DNA from: JAVJUV01 sp047314965
GTDB taxonomy: Bacteria > Pseudomonadota > Alphaproteobacteria > Rhodobacterales > Rhodobacteraceae
NCBI RefSeq assembly: GCF_047314965.1
Contig: NZ_JBLBVK010000048.1
Span: 95,456-159,455 of the forward strand
DNA: 64,000 nt
Reading direction: 5' to 3'
In this document: piece after piece, positions 1 to 9,274 of the stretch
Numbering within the stretch: the stretch's first letter is position 1
Layout: each line of letters opens with the position of its first letter
The notes under the pieces: model-generated
The model's input: the letters and a program-made list of their open reading frames with translations, nothing else
The model's database searches: none
Told to the model about the DNA's origin: nothing
Translations under genes and position numbers: made by a program

Positions 1-2
1 AA

Positions 3-1025
3 GAGTCATCGGTCGGTTTCGTCAGCGGGGCAACTATGGCGACATTCGTGGGACTGGCTGCCGCGCGTGGCGAAGTTCTAAGCCGTTTCGGGCACGACTA
101 CGACGCGGTCGGGCTTCAGGGTGCGCCACTCGTCCGCATCTATCTGAGCGACGACGCACATGTGGCGAACTATGCCGCTTTGCGCCAACTTGGGTTTGGC
201 GATCTTAATTTCCACGTTCTGCCGTCCGACTCAGCGGGTCTGATGCGGCCTCGTGACTTGGCCGATGCCATCGGCCGGGAGGATGGTCCGAAAATAGTCA
301 TCGCGCAGGCCGGGCACATCAATTCAGGCGGTTTCGAGCCACTGGCAGAGATCGCAGAGATCGCTAGGACGCATAGCGCTTGGATACACGTCGACGGCGC
401 CTTCGGCCTTTGGGCGCGGGTCTCGCCCAGCCGGAAATACCTGACGGAAGGTGCTGAACTGGCCGATAGCTGGTCGGTCGATGGACACAAATGGCTGCAA
501 ATACCCTATGCATGCGGCTTCGCCATTGTAAGGGATCGGAATGCCCATCGCCGGGCGATGCAGATGACGGCGGGCTATTTGAACGCGGCAGAGGATGACG
601 GGCGCAATCCTTCGGGCTATGTGCCTGAACTCTCCCGCCGAGCGCAGGGTTTCGTGGCATGGGCTGTCTTACGGCATCTCGGACGCCGTGGCATAACCGA
701 ACTGGTCCATCGTCATTGCGCAGCGGCATCCCGCCTGGCCGAACGCATCAGTCAAATTGACGGGCTATCAGTCCTGAATCACGTCGAACTGAACCAAATC
801 GTCGTGGCATGCGACGATCGCGAAAATGAGGCGTGGAAGATACGGAATCTTGTGGGACTTTTGAATGGAAGTCAGGGCGTTTTCGTTCACTCTGCGCGTT
901 GGAAATCCCGCACTATTCTGAGGTTGTCTGTTATTTCGATGGACACGGGGCGCCCGCAAATTGATGCGCTTGCTGCGGCGATTTCGTCATCCTGGAGGGC
1001 GATTGACGCGGACAGCCGAAACTAG
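3..1025 (+). CDS. PLP-dependent decarboxylase (group II), 5' end outside window
   Basis: The frame is open from the left edge: before the first ATG (36) it reads GFVSGAT, the glycine-rich cofactor-binding stretch of aromatic-L-amino-acid/glutamate decarboxylase-type enzymes, so the true start lies upstream. Further on are HVDGAFG, with the aspartate expected to contact the PLP ring nitrogen, and VDGHKWLQ, with the Schiff-base lysine codon near 489. Together these fix the fold as group II PLP decarboxylase (aspartate aminotransferase superfamily). The substrate cannot be read from the sequence. The C-terminal part is complete and ends in TAG at 1023-1025. The neighbouring DNA is decayed, so no pathway context helps. 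Confidence 0.85.
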   Translation, partial: ESSVGFVSGATMATFVGLAAARGEVLSRFGHDYDAVGLQGAPLVRIYLSDDAHVANYAALRQLGFGDLNFHVLPSDSAGLMRPRDLADAIGREDGPKIVIAQAGHINSGGFEPLAEIAEIARTHSAWIHVDGAFGLWARVSPSRKYLTEGAELADSWSVDGHKWLQIPYACGFAIVRDRNAHRRAMQMTAGYLNAAEDDGRNPSGYVPELSRRAQGFVAWAVLRHLGRRGITELVHRHCAAASRLAERISQIDGLSVLNHVELNQIVVACDDRENEAWKIRNLVGLLNGSQGVFVHSARWKSRTILRLSVISMDTGRPQIDALAAAISSSWRAIDADSRN

Positions 1026-1290
1026 GTGATTGGATGCCGCTCCAAGAAACGAGTCGTAGCTCCTGTGGTCCGACCAAAGGCCGGTCTTCCGGCCGTTACA
1101 GCGAAGGCAACTTATTCCATCTCGTCCGTTTCGAGCTCGGAGCTGCCATCGATTGTTTTTTTGACCAATGGCCGTTACCCGGACGAAGCGGCCGTTTGCC
1201 TAAGGGAAACTTAGGTCCGCTCAGCTGCGCGGCGCAGTCGGACACCATTGGTTGAGTTCCTGATTTCCATCCTCGCCGCCAAGACATCTT
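1026..1290. other. non-coding stretch beside decayed genes
   Basis: No convincing gene is seen. Short open frames on both strands lack domains, ribosome sites and plausible composition. The stretch separates the decarboxylase from the 3' end of the minus-strand pseudogene and may be eroded coding DNA. Confidence 0.5.
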
Positions 1291-3770
1291 TCATTCAGTC
1301 AACCGACAGCATTGACCTTCGAACCGGAAGATCAGTTCGTGTCGGCAAGCAGAATTTCGATCCGACCATGGGTCGAACGGATTTTGCTGTTGCACCAGCA
1401 GAACGAGATTCACGGCGGCGGCCGCAGCAACCAGGAAAAACACCGAGAATCCAAGACGCCCCGGCACTGAGCGCAGACGATGTCGCCACAGCTGAATCGC
1501 GGTCACAAGCATTGCGAATGCAATTGCCACGACGGCCCAGGGAGCTGCGAGCAGTGGTGAAAGCTCCTTGGGAACCGCGCCCATGAGCCCAAGGTATTCG
1601 TTCTTCATGAGCGAGGCGCCGACCGCCGTTGAAAGCGCGCCGACTGAACCCAAGATCGAAATACCGGAGGCAAAGGTTAGGCATGGCGGCGCGTGCAAGG
1701 CAAGGCGATGCCCGGCGCTTCCGGCGGGAAGCCTCTACCCTGCGGCAAGTCTAATGATCCAGACAACCGGGTACACGAGGCTGGCCACCACCAGCAACAA
1801 GCCCAGGATAATCGCCGGGATCTGTGCCATGCCCGCCTATGCCAGACCCATGATCCCCGATTGCGCGATCGACCGGTTCAGCACGCCAAGAAACACGACG
1901 TCGTCCTGCGTGACGACTTCGGGCGCGGACGCCGGGATGCAGGAGGTTTCCACCTGCGAGGTGGGTTCATCCAGAAAGCTCGCAACCAGCGCATTGGCAC
2001 ACATGTTCGTCACCACCTGGCCGTGCGTGCCTCTCGGAAACACCACGTGATGAGCTGCCGGAAACTGCGCAAGCAGGCTTTCGCCGTAAACGGGCGGGGT
2101 GAAAGGATCATATGCGCCGGAGATGAGCAGAAGTGGCTTTTCGCTTCGAACAGGCGCTACCTGGTCGAAAGGCAGTTGCTCGATGCCCCATGCCTCGCAG
2201 ATCGCGATCTGCATGGCAGCGTCGTCGCGCGTTGCCTCCGCAAGCCTGGGGAGAACACCGCTGAGATCGGGTTGACTGGACGATTTCGACCGCTCGGAAC
2301 ACACAACCGAGAGATGCATTGCCTCTGCCGTTCCCGACGACCCGAGCTGCGAGGGCAGCAACACGGAGGCGACGAGGGCGAAGTCGCCTTGGTCTGCCTG
2401 ATGGACAATCAACGGGACGATCGAGGAGACGTTGCCGTAGAGCGCCGAGAACAGCACGTCCTCGAGCAGGTCGCCATTGAGTTGCACCGGGATCTCCCGC
2501 CGCTCGCCTTCGATTGGGTAGATCGTCAGGTTTACCGACTCCGCGTTCAGACGGTCGATCATGGCGAGATAGCGTTCGGCCAGGTTCGGAAAGGCCGCGT
2601 TGCAGCGCGGGTCTTCCCGGCAACCGAGAAGGTATCGCTCGCCGATCATCTGCTGGGCGCGCGCCGGTTCGTGAAGCAGATCATAAGAAATGGGAACCAC
2701 GGCATCGAGGATGGCCGATCGAACAGCGGGCACCTCGCGGATCACGACCTGTGCCAGTTCCGATCCGTAGGAGACCCCGTAGAAGTTGATTTCGCCATAG
2801 CCGAACACATGCCGCAGGCTTTCCACATCGCGAGCATTTTCGACCGAATTGAAGGCTGACAAGTCAACACCGGCCGATTTGAACCGTTCACCACAGGCCA
2901 CCAACGAGGCTTTGCCGCTCGACTCCTCTGCTGAGGCTTCCGTGAGTACGGATACGCGATACTCGGGGCAGGCCAGGAGAGGCGTGGAGTATCCCGTGCC
3001 GCGCTAATCCCAGAGAAAGATTTACCGGTTGGCTGTCGGGCGGGCCTCGGGGTTGGATAGCAGATAGGCGGCATAGGTTGCGATGGTCGCCCCGCCGGGG
3101 CCACCCTGAGCCATGAAGAGCGGGTCTGCCGGACCATCTGCTTCCACCGCCGCGATCCGGGCCACGGCAAGTGAAATCGTATCGCCATCCGGCACATCGT
3201 GGCGCAGGTGCACATCAACCTTGTAGCACTCGACCCCTTTCGCATCTTCGGGAAGGCCGAACTCCGTGCAAGGCGAGGATGACGCCTGGCTTGAAATCGT
3301 TGGCTGCGCCTCGCAGGATGCAGCGAGCGGCGACAGCGCGGTGACTTCTTCGAAGCCCTTGAGACTCAGGCCCGTTTCATTTGCACCAAGTCGTAGCGCC
3401 TCGCGAACCGCAGGGAAGCACTCTTGTCCGATTGCGAATATCGTGGACGCGTACTGGGCTTGATCGCCAAACGGTCGCCCAACCGCATCGACGTTGATCA
3501 CAGCTCTGTATCTGGACAACGGAAAGTGGGGGCGCGTCGACGAAAGCCCGCGAGCCGAGCAACCCATGTTCTTCTCCCGTGAAGAATACGACATCGACCG
3601 GCATAGGAAGAGGATCGGCTGCAAGCCGTTTTACAACATCGAGAACCACAGCGACGCCGGAGGCGTTGTCGTCAGCACCCGGGAAAAGCATTCCGTCGAG
3701 AGTAACGAGATGGTCGTAATGGGCGGTAAGCAGGACGCGCGTGTCTTGGGTCCCGCTGGCCGAAGCTGTG
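1291..3770 (-). pseudogene. decayed M28 peptidase / alpha-beta hydrolase / membrane-domain fusion
   Basis: Read on the minus strand, three blocks join into one protein. First is an M28 aminopeptidase half (about 3770-3250) with LLTAHYDH, the zinc-ligand region GADDNASG and FFTGEEHGLLGSRAF. Second is an alpha/beta hydrolase of the TAP-like type (about 3240-1840) with GGPGG, WD-RGTGYS, the nucleophile elbow GVSYGSE and a C-terminal GTHGQV histidine block. Third is a tail with several hydrophobic segments (about 1836-1291). The frame is broken by a frameshift near 3520 and by four in-frame stops: TAA at 3022-3024 and TAG at 3004-3006, 1837-1839 and 1735-1737. The N-terminus is missing; beyond about 3775 the frame loses similarity. 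The parts between the lesions remain well conserved, so decay is recent or the sequence has errors. The fused order is inferred from the shared frame and from continuous, family-like sequence across the stops. Confidence 0.75.
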
Positions 3771-4481
3771 CCTCACGCCGAGGAGTTCGTTTCGCTTGTG
3801 AAGGGTATTGCGCGCAGCGACAGTCGCTCCATGCTGGAAGCGGGAGACATTGGCCGTGCAAAATCCATTATCGATCGGATTCATCCCCTTGCGAAGGAGA
3901 CCCTGCCCAAATCCGATCACATGAGGCTTCAGGCGGGATACCTCGCCGACCAGCTCCAACAGCAAACCGGATCATTTCTTTCCGGGCAGTCCGCCGGACA
4001 GGCGCTTGTCGAAGAAACGCCAGGCTCACGAAACCCGCTTCTGGAACTGGGTGCTTTGGAAGAACGGTCCAAAATGGAGGTCATGCAAGGGCGAATGGAC
4101 TTGTTTGCAGCGACGCTCCCCGAAATCGTCGATCGCGATCCGATCATCGTGGCGATCGGAAGCGAGGGAACGGCACCGGTCCTCACCCGGGACATCGAGG
4201 CCCGGCTTGAACAGATGCTTCCGCAAAATCTGGGCGGGCTTGCCGCATTGGTCGGACGCCTTCGCCCTTCCGTCGACGTCAATGTCCCCCGCGCCCGCGG
4301 ACGAGATCAAATCTCGCTGGTTGGCGCCGGTCCATGCACAGGCGATCTCATGACATTGCGTACGGTGCAACGCTTGCAGAACGCGTCACAGCAGGTTTGG
4401 GAGCCGGCTCCGGATATCGGGAAGCAACTCGCACATCTTTTGATTGCAACAGAACGCATTTTTTCGCCCTCCCCGCCATAG
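3741..4481 (+). pseudogene. open frame holding a siroheme synthase (cysG) remnant
   Basis: A GTG-started open frame of 246 codons. Residues about 119-180 (4095-4280) closely resemble the end of the precorrin-2 dehydrogenase half of CysG, with EIVDRDPIIVAIGSEGTAP followed by a helical stretch ending LAALVGRLRP. Residues about 190-216 (4308-4388) match the start of the uroporphyrinogen methyltransferase half, with ISLVGAGP and LMTLRTVQRLQ. The linker between them is shortened and both catalytic domains are otherwise absent. So this is a fragment with internal deletion, not a working enzyme. The first 118 codons are helix-rich and not recognised. The frame begins where the minus-strand peptidase remnant loses similarity, suggesting a recombination joint near 3770. 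Confidence 0.6.
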
Positions 4482-4663
4482 GGTCGATGTGTTCATCTCG
4501 TCGGTAGAGGAGGCAAGGCGCTACGATCGGTTATCTGGTCTGCAGCGCACAATCAGTGGTGGGCGACGTGCGAAGAAATCTTTGGCTTGGGTACTTTTCC
4601 ATATTTGGGTTCACGTTTGGGATTTCTGGGCAGAATGCACTTCGCAAGCATGACGTCACCGAA
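4482..4663. other. upstream region of the SH3-domain gene
   Basis: Non-coding by position. An in-frame extension upstream to 4556 exists, but the protein's signal peptide begins only at the ATG at 4664. No clear promoter hexamers or hairpin were recognised. Confidence 0.4.
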
Positions 4664-5986
4664 ATGGAACGTAGGATCCGGCGGCAGAAAGGCCGGATTA
4701 CGGCTTTTGCCACCTGCGCCCTTCTGTCTTGCGCATTTGCGCTTACCGGGATTTCTTCGCCAGCATTCGCACAGCAAAGGATCGACATCCGTTTCAATCC
4801 AGGCGCGACGAGCACGACCGTCAATGGGACGATCCGGGGTCGCGAGTATGTAGACTACGTTTTGAACGCGCGTGGCGGTCAGACCATGAATGTTTCCCTG
4901 CGGGTCACAGGGACGAACGGCAATGGAACTGCGTATTTCAACATTCTTCCTGCAGGACAGGATTTCGGCGGTCTTTACACGGGTAGCATGGACAATGACA
5001 GCAGGGCTGAAGTGCGGGTGCCCTATACCGGCAACTGGGCGATCCGCGTCTATCTCATGGGCAACGATCGCGACACCGGCAAGACGGTCGGCTATTCAAT
5101 CGACGTCTCCATCGGCTCGTCCGGCGGTTCTTCCGCGTCCGGCGGCGGCGTGCTTCCCGAAGAAGACTTCTTCGTCGTTCGTCTGTCCGGCGGTGGTTCT
5201 CTAAACGTCCGAAATGCTCCGCGCCCCAGCGGATTGAAGCTGGGTGAGTTCCGGAATGGAACTCTTCTGAGAAATGTTGGGGGCTGCACCATGTCGGACG
5301 GTCAGCAGTGGTGCAATGTTCAGGCCACGACCGGCGGGGTGGTCGGCTGGGTCGCGGCACGGTTCCTGGTCTTGCCGGGGCCGGGCGGAGGCGGTTCGGC
5401 CAGCGTGCCGAGGCCTCCGGCATCAGGGTCCGACATCGTTCAGGTCACAGGCGTGGCAAGCAACGATGTCCTCAACGTTCGTAGCGGACCGGGTACCGGC
5501 AACCGCGTCATCGGAGCCCTTGGAAACGGTGACAGGGTTCGGAGGCTTGGTTGTCAGAAAGTCGGAGGTGCGACGTGGTGCGAGATCGAGATAATGACCG
5601 ACATGCGCGAGCGCGGCTGGGTTAATGCGCGTTTCCTGACCGGCGGAGCAGGGCAGGCAACCCAGTTGCCCAGCGCCAACCGTGTGGAGCGCATCCGCTT
5701 CACGCCCGGCGCAACGGGCACCGAGTTCACTGATCAACTCGGACCGGGAACGACGGTGACCTATCTGCTTTCGGCACGAAACAGTCAGAACCTCTATTTC
5801 CGGCTTGCCGCAAACGGCCCCGATCTGTCCTGGCGGCTTTTCAATCCGGACGGATCGATTCTCGACCAGGCGACTTCCGATCGCGAGTATCGCGGCCAGC
5901 TCTGGCAGACTGGCGACCATAGGATCGAAGTCACGAACCGGAGCGGCCGCGTTCAGTCTTTCAACGTCATCTTCGGGGTTCGGTGA
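4664..5986 (+). CDS. secreted protein: two SH3 domains between two related beta domains
   Basis: The ATG at 4664 places a signal peptide at the N-terminus (basic MERRIRRQKGR, hydrophobic core, SPAFAQQ cleavage region), so longer starts were rejected. The mature protein has four parts. An N-terminal beta domain starts RIDIRFNPGATST. Two bacterial SH3 domains follow, the first with LNVRNAPRPSG and GWVAARFL, the second with LNVRSGPGTGN and GWVNARFL, each with a cysteine pair (GGCT...WCN; LGCQ...WCE). A C-terminal domain starts RIRFTPGATGT and is clearly related to the first. SH3b domains usually bind cell-wall peptides; the outer domains resemble lysozyme-inhibitor-like beta sandwiches, which is an inference. 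It leads a run of four envelope genes on the same strand and probably acts in the periplasm. Confidence 0.8.
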   Translation: MERRIRRQKGRITAFATCALLSCAFALTGISSPAFAQQRIDIRFNPGATSTTVNGTIRGREYVDYVLNARGGQTMNVSLRVTGTNGNGTAYFNILPAGQDFGGLYTGSMDNDSRAEVRVPYTGNWAIRVYLMGNDRDTGKTVGYSIDVSIGSSGGSSASGGGVLPEEDFFVVRLSGGGSLNVRNAPRPSGLKLGEFRNGTLLRNVGGCTMSDGQQWCNVQATTGGVVGWVAARFLVLPGPGGGGSASVPRPPASGSDIVQVTGVASNDVLNVRSGPGTGNRVIGALGNGDRVRRLGCQKVGGATWCEIEIMTDMRERGWVNARFLTGGAGQATQLPSANRVERIRFTPGATGTEFTDQLGPGTTVTYLLSARNSQNLYFRLAANGPDLSWRLFNPDGSILDQATSDREYRGQLWQTGDHRIEVTNRSGRVQSFNVIFGVR

Positions 5987-6030
5987 GAGCCGAAGTCCTC
6001 AAACCGAAAGTAATCAGGGGAGCACGACTA

Positions 6031-6459
6031 ATGGACACAATGACAAAGGCGGACACATTTGCCCGTGAAAAAAAGGAAGCAAGCTGCGGCGGATTTAAAG
6101 CATCGCTGCCGCGCAGGCTTGCAGCATCCGCCGTTTTGCTTGCTTCAGCCTTGCCGGCGCAGGCCCAGCAGGAAGCGGCAGAGGTCGTTGGCGCCGGGGT
6201 CGGACTGGTGATCGGATTGTTGATCGCCATCGTGGTCGGTGCCATCGTTGGCTGGCTTGCGGGCCTGATCGTCAAAGGTGGAGGATCAGGGTTCTGGGGC
6301 AATGTTCTGATCGGGATCGGGGGCTCGATTCTGGCGAATGTGCTTCTTCCGGTCATTGGTATCAGTTTCCAAAGCGTTGTGGGTTCGTTCCTTGCCGCCA
6401 TTATTGGTGCGGTCATTCTGATCTTGATCGTGGGAGCGATCCGGCGTGGCGGTAATTGA
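6031..6459 (+). CDS. GlsB/YeaQ/YmgE-family small membrane protein
   Basis: The start at ATG 6031 follows AGGGGAGCACGACTA, a usable ribosome site. The 142-residue product has a basic N-terminus and a possible signal segment ending ALPAQAQQ. Three hydrophobic glycine-rich helices follow (around VGLVIGLLIAIVVGAIVGWL, VLIGIGGSILANVLLPVIG and AAIIGAVILILIVGAI) with the GWLAGLIVKGGGSGFWGN loop typical of transglycosylase-associated GlsB/YeaQ proteins. Members are stress-related inner-membrane proteins without a proven enzymatic activity. The N-terminal leader is longer than in the usual family members of about 85 residues. It lies between the SH3 protein and two lipoprotein genes and is probably co-transcribed with them. 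Confidence 0.75.
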   Translation: MDTMTKADTFAREKKEASCGGFKASLPRRLAASAVLLASALPAQAQQEAAEVVGAGVGLVIGLLIAIVVGAIVGWLAGLIVKGGGSGFWGNVLIGIGGSILANVLLPVIGISFQSVVGSFLAAIIGAVILILIVGAIRRGGN

Positions 6460-6477
6460 ATTTCGGGAGGCACCTCG

Positions 6478-6864
6478 ATGAAGAGTGCAATTAGGGCGAT
6501 TTGTGCAGGAGCATCGGTTCTCATCGTTTCCGGATGCGTGGAAACGGCGAGGCAGCTACCGGGAGATGCGCTGGTGCCGGGCACGGGCTATAACGCCACC
6601 GGGCGGATTCCCTGCACGAACCAGATCGGACAAACCATGTTCGATTGCGAATTTGGCGTCATTCGACGCGGCGGCGGAGATGCCACCGTGGTGGTTACGC
6701 TGCCAACCGGCAACGAAAGACGGATCGAGTTCGTACGAGGAGTGCCAGTAAGCGCAGACGTCCCCGCGCCTTTGCGCCACCAGCGGGTTGGCGACGAAAC
6801 ATATGTCTACATCGGCACGATCGAACGCTATCGCATTTTCGATGCGGTTATCTACGGCGGATAA
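6478..6864 (+). CDS. putative lipoprotein of unknown function
   Basis: A 128-residue product with a short basic N-terminus and lipobox LIVSGC (Cys about residue 20), so it is probably an outer-membrane or periplasm-facing lipoprotein. GGGAGGCACCTCG before the ATG is a good ribosome site. The mature part is mostly beta and has two cysteines (PCTNQ and FDCEFG) that could form a disulfide. No enzyme motif is visible. It starts 18 bp after the GlsB-like gene. Confidence 0.75.
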   Translation: MKSAIRAICAGASVLIVSGCVETARQLPGDALVPGTGYNATGRIPCTNQIGQTMFDCEFGVIRRGGGDATVVVTLPTGNERRIEFVRGVPVSADVPAPLRHQRVGDETYVYIGTIERYRIFDAVIYGG

Positions 6865-6905
6865 ATGAGGAACCCGCTCGCTCAAAACCAATGGGAGGAA
6901 ATCAC

Positions 6906-7214
6906 ATGCACAAAATGCTCAAACTTACACTGGGGGTTTCGGCCTTTGTCGCGCTTTCCGCCTGTGTGGAGGACACGGGGGGAAGCGCCGGAGGTGGTCT
7001 GAGCGGGACACCAGACCAGTTCTCGCAGATGACGGGGCCGTGCATTTCGCAGGCGGCGCGACTGACAGGTGTGTCGCAAAGCGCGATTTACGTGTCGGAC
7101 CGCATCCAGACCGGAGGTGGGCCTCTGCTGACACTCGATGTTGGCGGCACAGGCTATAGCTGCCGTCTGGAAAATGATGGAAGCGTCACCGTGTTCAGCG
7201 AGTTCGCGAACTGA
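6906..7214 (+). CDS. putative small lipoprotein
   Basis: The ATG at 6906 follows GGGAGGAAATCAC, a strong ribosome site. The 102-residue product has a lipobox ALSAC at about residue 18. A glycine-rich linker (GGSAGGGLSG) and a compact domain follow, with cysteines at GPCISQ and YSCRLE and repeated glycine-bounded strands (TGGGPLLTLDVGGTGYSC). This looks like a small periplasmic beta domain, function unknown. It is the last gene before the terminator at 7229-7266. Confidence 0.75.
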   Translation: MHKMLKLTLGVSAFVALSACVEDTGGSAGGGLSGTPDQFSQMTGPCISQAARLTGVSQSAIYVSDRIQTGGGPLLTLDVGGTGYSCRLENDGSVTVFSEFAN

Positions 7215-7228
7215 TCGAGAAGGAGTGC

Positions 7229-7266
7229 CGGCCTCGCGCTATTCCAGCGCGAGGCCGCAGCCTTTT
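7229..7266 (+). terminator. intrinsic terminator of the envelope gene run
   Basis: The stem 7229-7240 pairs with 7246-7257 (core GCCTCGCGCT / AGCGCGAGGC, loop ATTCC), a nearly perfect 12-bp stem followed a few bases later by CCTTTTCT. It sits just after the last lipoprotein gene and just past the end of the convergent dehydrogenase gene, so it may serve both strands. Confidence 0.75.
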
Positions 7267-8034
7267 CTAGAGTGAGGCGGTTATGCCACCATCGACGAAG
7301 ATGGTGGTGCCGTTGACGAAGGATGACGCGTCGGACGCAAGAAAGATGCAGGTTCCGACCAGTTCTTCCACTTTTCCCCAGCGGCCTGCGGGTGTGCGTT
7401 TTTCCAGCCATGCGCTGAATTCGGGATCGGCCACCAAAGCCGCGTTCAGCGGTGTGTCGAAATATCCAGGAGCCAGCGCATTGCACTGAAGCCCGTGCTT
7501 GGCCCAGTCGGTCGCCATACCCTTCGTCAGATTTGCCACGGCACCTTTGGTGGCCGTGTAGGGCGCGATGCCTGGACGCGCCAGCGCGGTCTGAACCGAA
7601 GCGATGTTGATGATCTTGCCACGACCACGCGCAATCATGTGACGCGCCACGGCCTGTCCGACATGAAAGACGCTGGCGACATTCGTTTGCAGAAGGGCTT
7701 CGAATTTGTCGGCGGGAAAGTCCTCGAGAGGTGTTCGGTGCTGCATTCCGGCGTTGTTCACGAGGATGTCGATCGCGCCCTGCTCGGACTCGTAGTCGTC
7801 GATGCTTTGCCGGACGGCATCGTGGTCGGTCACGTCGAACGCCAGTTCCCGAACCTCGGCCCCTGTTTTGCGCAGCGCCGCCGCCGCCGCCGCAAGCTTG
7901 CCGCTGTCCCGCCCGTTCAGCACCAGCGAGGCTCCGGCCTCGGACAGTCCGCGCGCCAATGCCATCCCGATCCCCTGAGAGGAACCGGTCACAAGGGCGG
8001 TCTTCCCGGTCAGGTCAAAAAGTTTCAGTCCCAT
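7267..8034 (-). CDS. idnO: SDR dehydrogenase, gluconate 5-dehydrogenase type
   Basis: A 255-residue classical short-chain dehydrogenase. It has the cofactor motif TGSSQGIG, NNAGMQH, the catalytic serine in NIASVQT and YTATKGA with the Tyr-x3-Lys pair; the C-terminus reads FVNGTTIFVDGGITASL. Length and sequence fit gluconate 5-dehydrogenase (5-keto-D-gluconate/gluconate, NAD(P)H-dependent), a cytosolic enzyme of idonate and gluconate use. The start at 8034 (MGLKLFDLTGK) fits the family; upstream in-frame codons are not protein-like. It diverges from an L-idonate 5-dehydrogenase-like gene with only 85 bp between them, which supports the assignment and implies a shared control region. Confidence 0.8.
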   Translation of the reverse strand: MGLKLFDLTGKTALVTGSSQGIGMALARGLSEAGASLVLNGRDSGKLAAAAAALRKTGAEVRELAFDVTDHDAVRQSIDDYESEQGAIDILVNNAGMQHRTPLEDFPADKFEALLQTNVASVFHVGQAVARHMIARGRGKIINIASVQTALARPGIAPYTATKGAVANLTKGMATDWAKHGLQCNALAPGYFDTPLNAALVADPEFSAWLEKRTPAGRWGKVEELVGTCIFLASDASSFVNGTTIFVDGGITASL

Positions 8035-8119
8035 CGCGGACGGCCTTTCATTGTTGGCTTGGAGATTGTCTTTCGTTGTGTTCTGCTTGACCCACCCCGT
8101 CAAGCCGAGAGTGTCCGAC

Positions 8120-9157
8120 GTGTCCGATACAGCGAAAGCCATAGTCATCCACGAACCGAAGGACTTGCGCATCGAAGACTGCGCCGTCGATCGGCCAGGC
8201 CCGGGACAGGTACGAATCCGCCTCGCTGCCGGGGGGATATGCGGATCGGATCTGCATTACTACAATCATGGCGGTTTCGGCACGGTCCGGCTGAAAGAGC
8301 CGATGATCCTTGGCCACGAAGTCTCGGGGGTGATCGAGATGCTTGGCGAGGGTGTCGATGGGCTGCGCGCGGGGCAACTGGTTGCCGTGTCGCCGTCTCG
8401 GCCCTGCGGTCAGTGCAGGTTCTGCCGCTCGGCCCAGTTCAACCATTGCCTGAACATGCGGTTTTATGGCTCGGCCATGCCGTTCCCTCATATCCAGGGC
8501 GCTTTCCGCGAGGTTCTGGTGGCCGAGGCATGGCAGTGCGCACTGGCCGACGGATTGACTCCGGGGGAGGCGGCCATGGCCGAACCGTTGGCCGTCTGCC
8601 TGCATGCCATCCGACGCGCCGGACCGCTTTTGGGCAAGTCGGTGTTGGTGACGGGATGCGGGCCAATCGGTATTCTCTGCATCCTCGCGGCGCGCCGGGC
8701 GGGAGTGGATCAGATCGTTGCGACCGACCTTGCCGAGTTCACACTGGGCATGGCGAAAACTGCAGGCGCCGATATCGCCATAACTGCCGGGCCCGAGGCG
8801 CTGAAGACCTACGAGGCCGAGAAGGGCCATTTTGACGTTCTCTTCGAGTGCTCGGGTTCCGTTCATGCCCTGCGAGGTGCGATCCCCGCGATGCGGCCGG
8901 GTGGTCAGATCGTTCAACTCGGGCTGGGCGGAGACATGGAGTTGCCGGTTCAGGCGATGACTGCGAAAGAGCTTTCGCTCTCGGGTTCGTTCCGCTTTCA
9001 TGAAGAGTTCTTCACGGGGGTCAGCCTGATGCGGAAAGGCTTGATCGACGTGAAACCCTACATCACCCAGACCTTCCCTTTGTCAGAGGCGGTGCAGGCA
9101 TTCGAAACAGCGGGTGACCGAAGCCGCGCGGTCAAGGCGCAGATAGCGTTCTCCTGA
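8120..9157 (+). CDS. idnD: zinc-dependent alcohol dehydrogenase, L-idonate 5-dehydrogenase type
   Basis: A medium-chain dehydrogenase of about 345 residues. The catalytic zinc region is GGICGSDLHYY and LGHEVSG. Structural zinc cysteines lie in the block PCGQCRFCRSAQFNHC. The nucleotide-binding motif is VTGCGPIGIL. Sequence and partner gene suggest oxidation of L-idonate to 5-ketogluconate, which the divergent SDR enzyme would then reduce to gluconate. The start is uncertain: GTG at 8120 begins the conserved part (SDTAKAIVIHEP) and another GTG lies at 8111. A possible link to the GntR-like LacI regulator at 29277-30332 is inference; no operator was seen between the two genes. Confidence 0.8.
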   Translation: MSDTAKAIVIHEPKDLRIEDCAVDRPGPGQVRIRLAAGGICGSDLHYYNHGGFGTVRLKEPMILGHEVSGVIEMLGEGVDGLRAGQLVAVSPSRPCGQCRFCRSAQFNHCLNMRFYGSAMPFPHIQGAFREVLVAEAWQCALADGLTPGEAAMAEPLAVCLHAIRRAGPLLGKSVLVTGCGPIGILCILAARRAGVDQIVATDLAEFTLGMAKTAGADIAITAGPEALKTYEAEKGHFDVLFECSGSVHALRGAIPAMRPGGQIVQLGLGGDMELPVQAMTAKELSLSGSFRFHEEFFTGVSLMRKGLIDVKPYITQTFPLSEAVQAFETAGDRSRAVKAQIAFS

Positions 9158-9274
9158 CCTTCGGGGAGCGATCGGAATAGACAAAACTTATATCTTCTGT
9201 CCCGCATTCGAATTGCGCCCTTAGCCATGGCCGTGGGACAAGTCGCACAACTCGGAACCCACGAGAGGCCGCTT

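Noticed and set aside
1693..2859. 388-codon open frame on the plus strand
   Set aside because: It is antisense to the hydrolase pseudogene, whose minus-strand frame has clear catalytic motifs; the plus frame has none.
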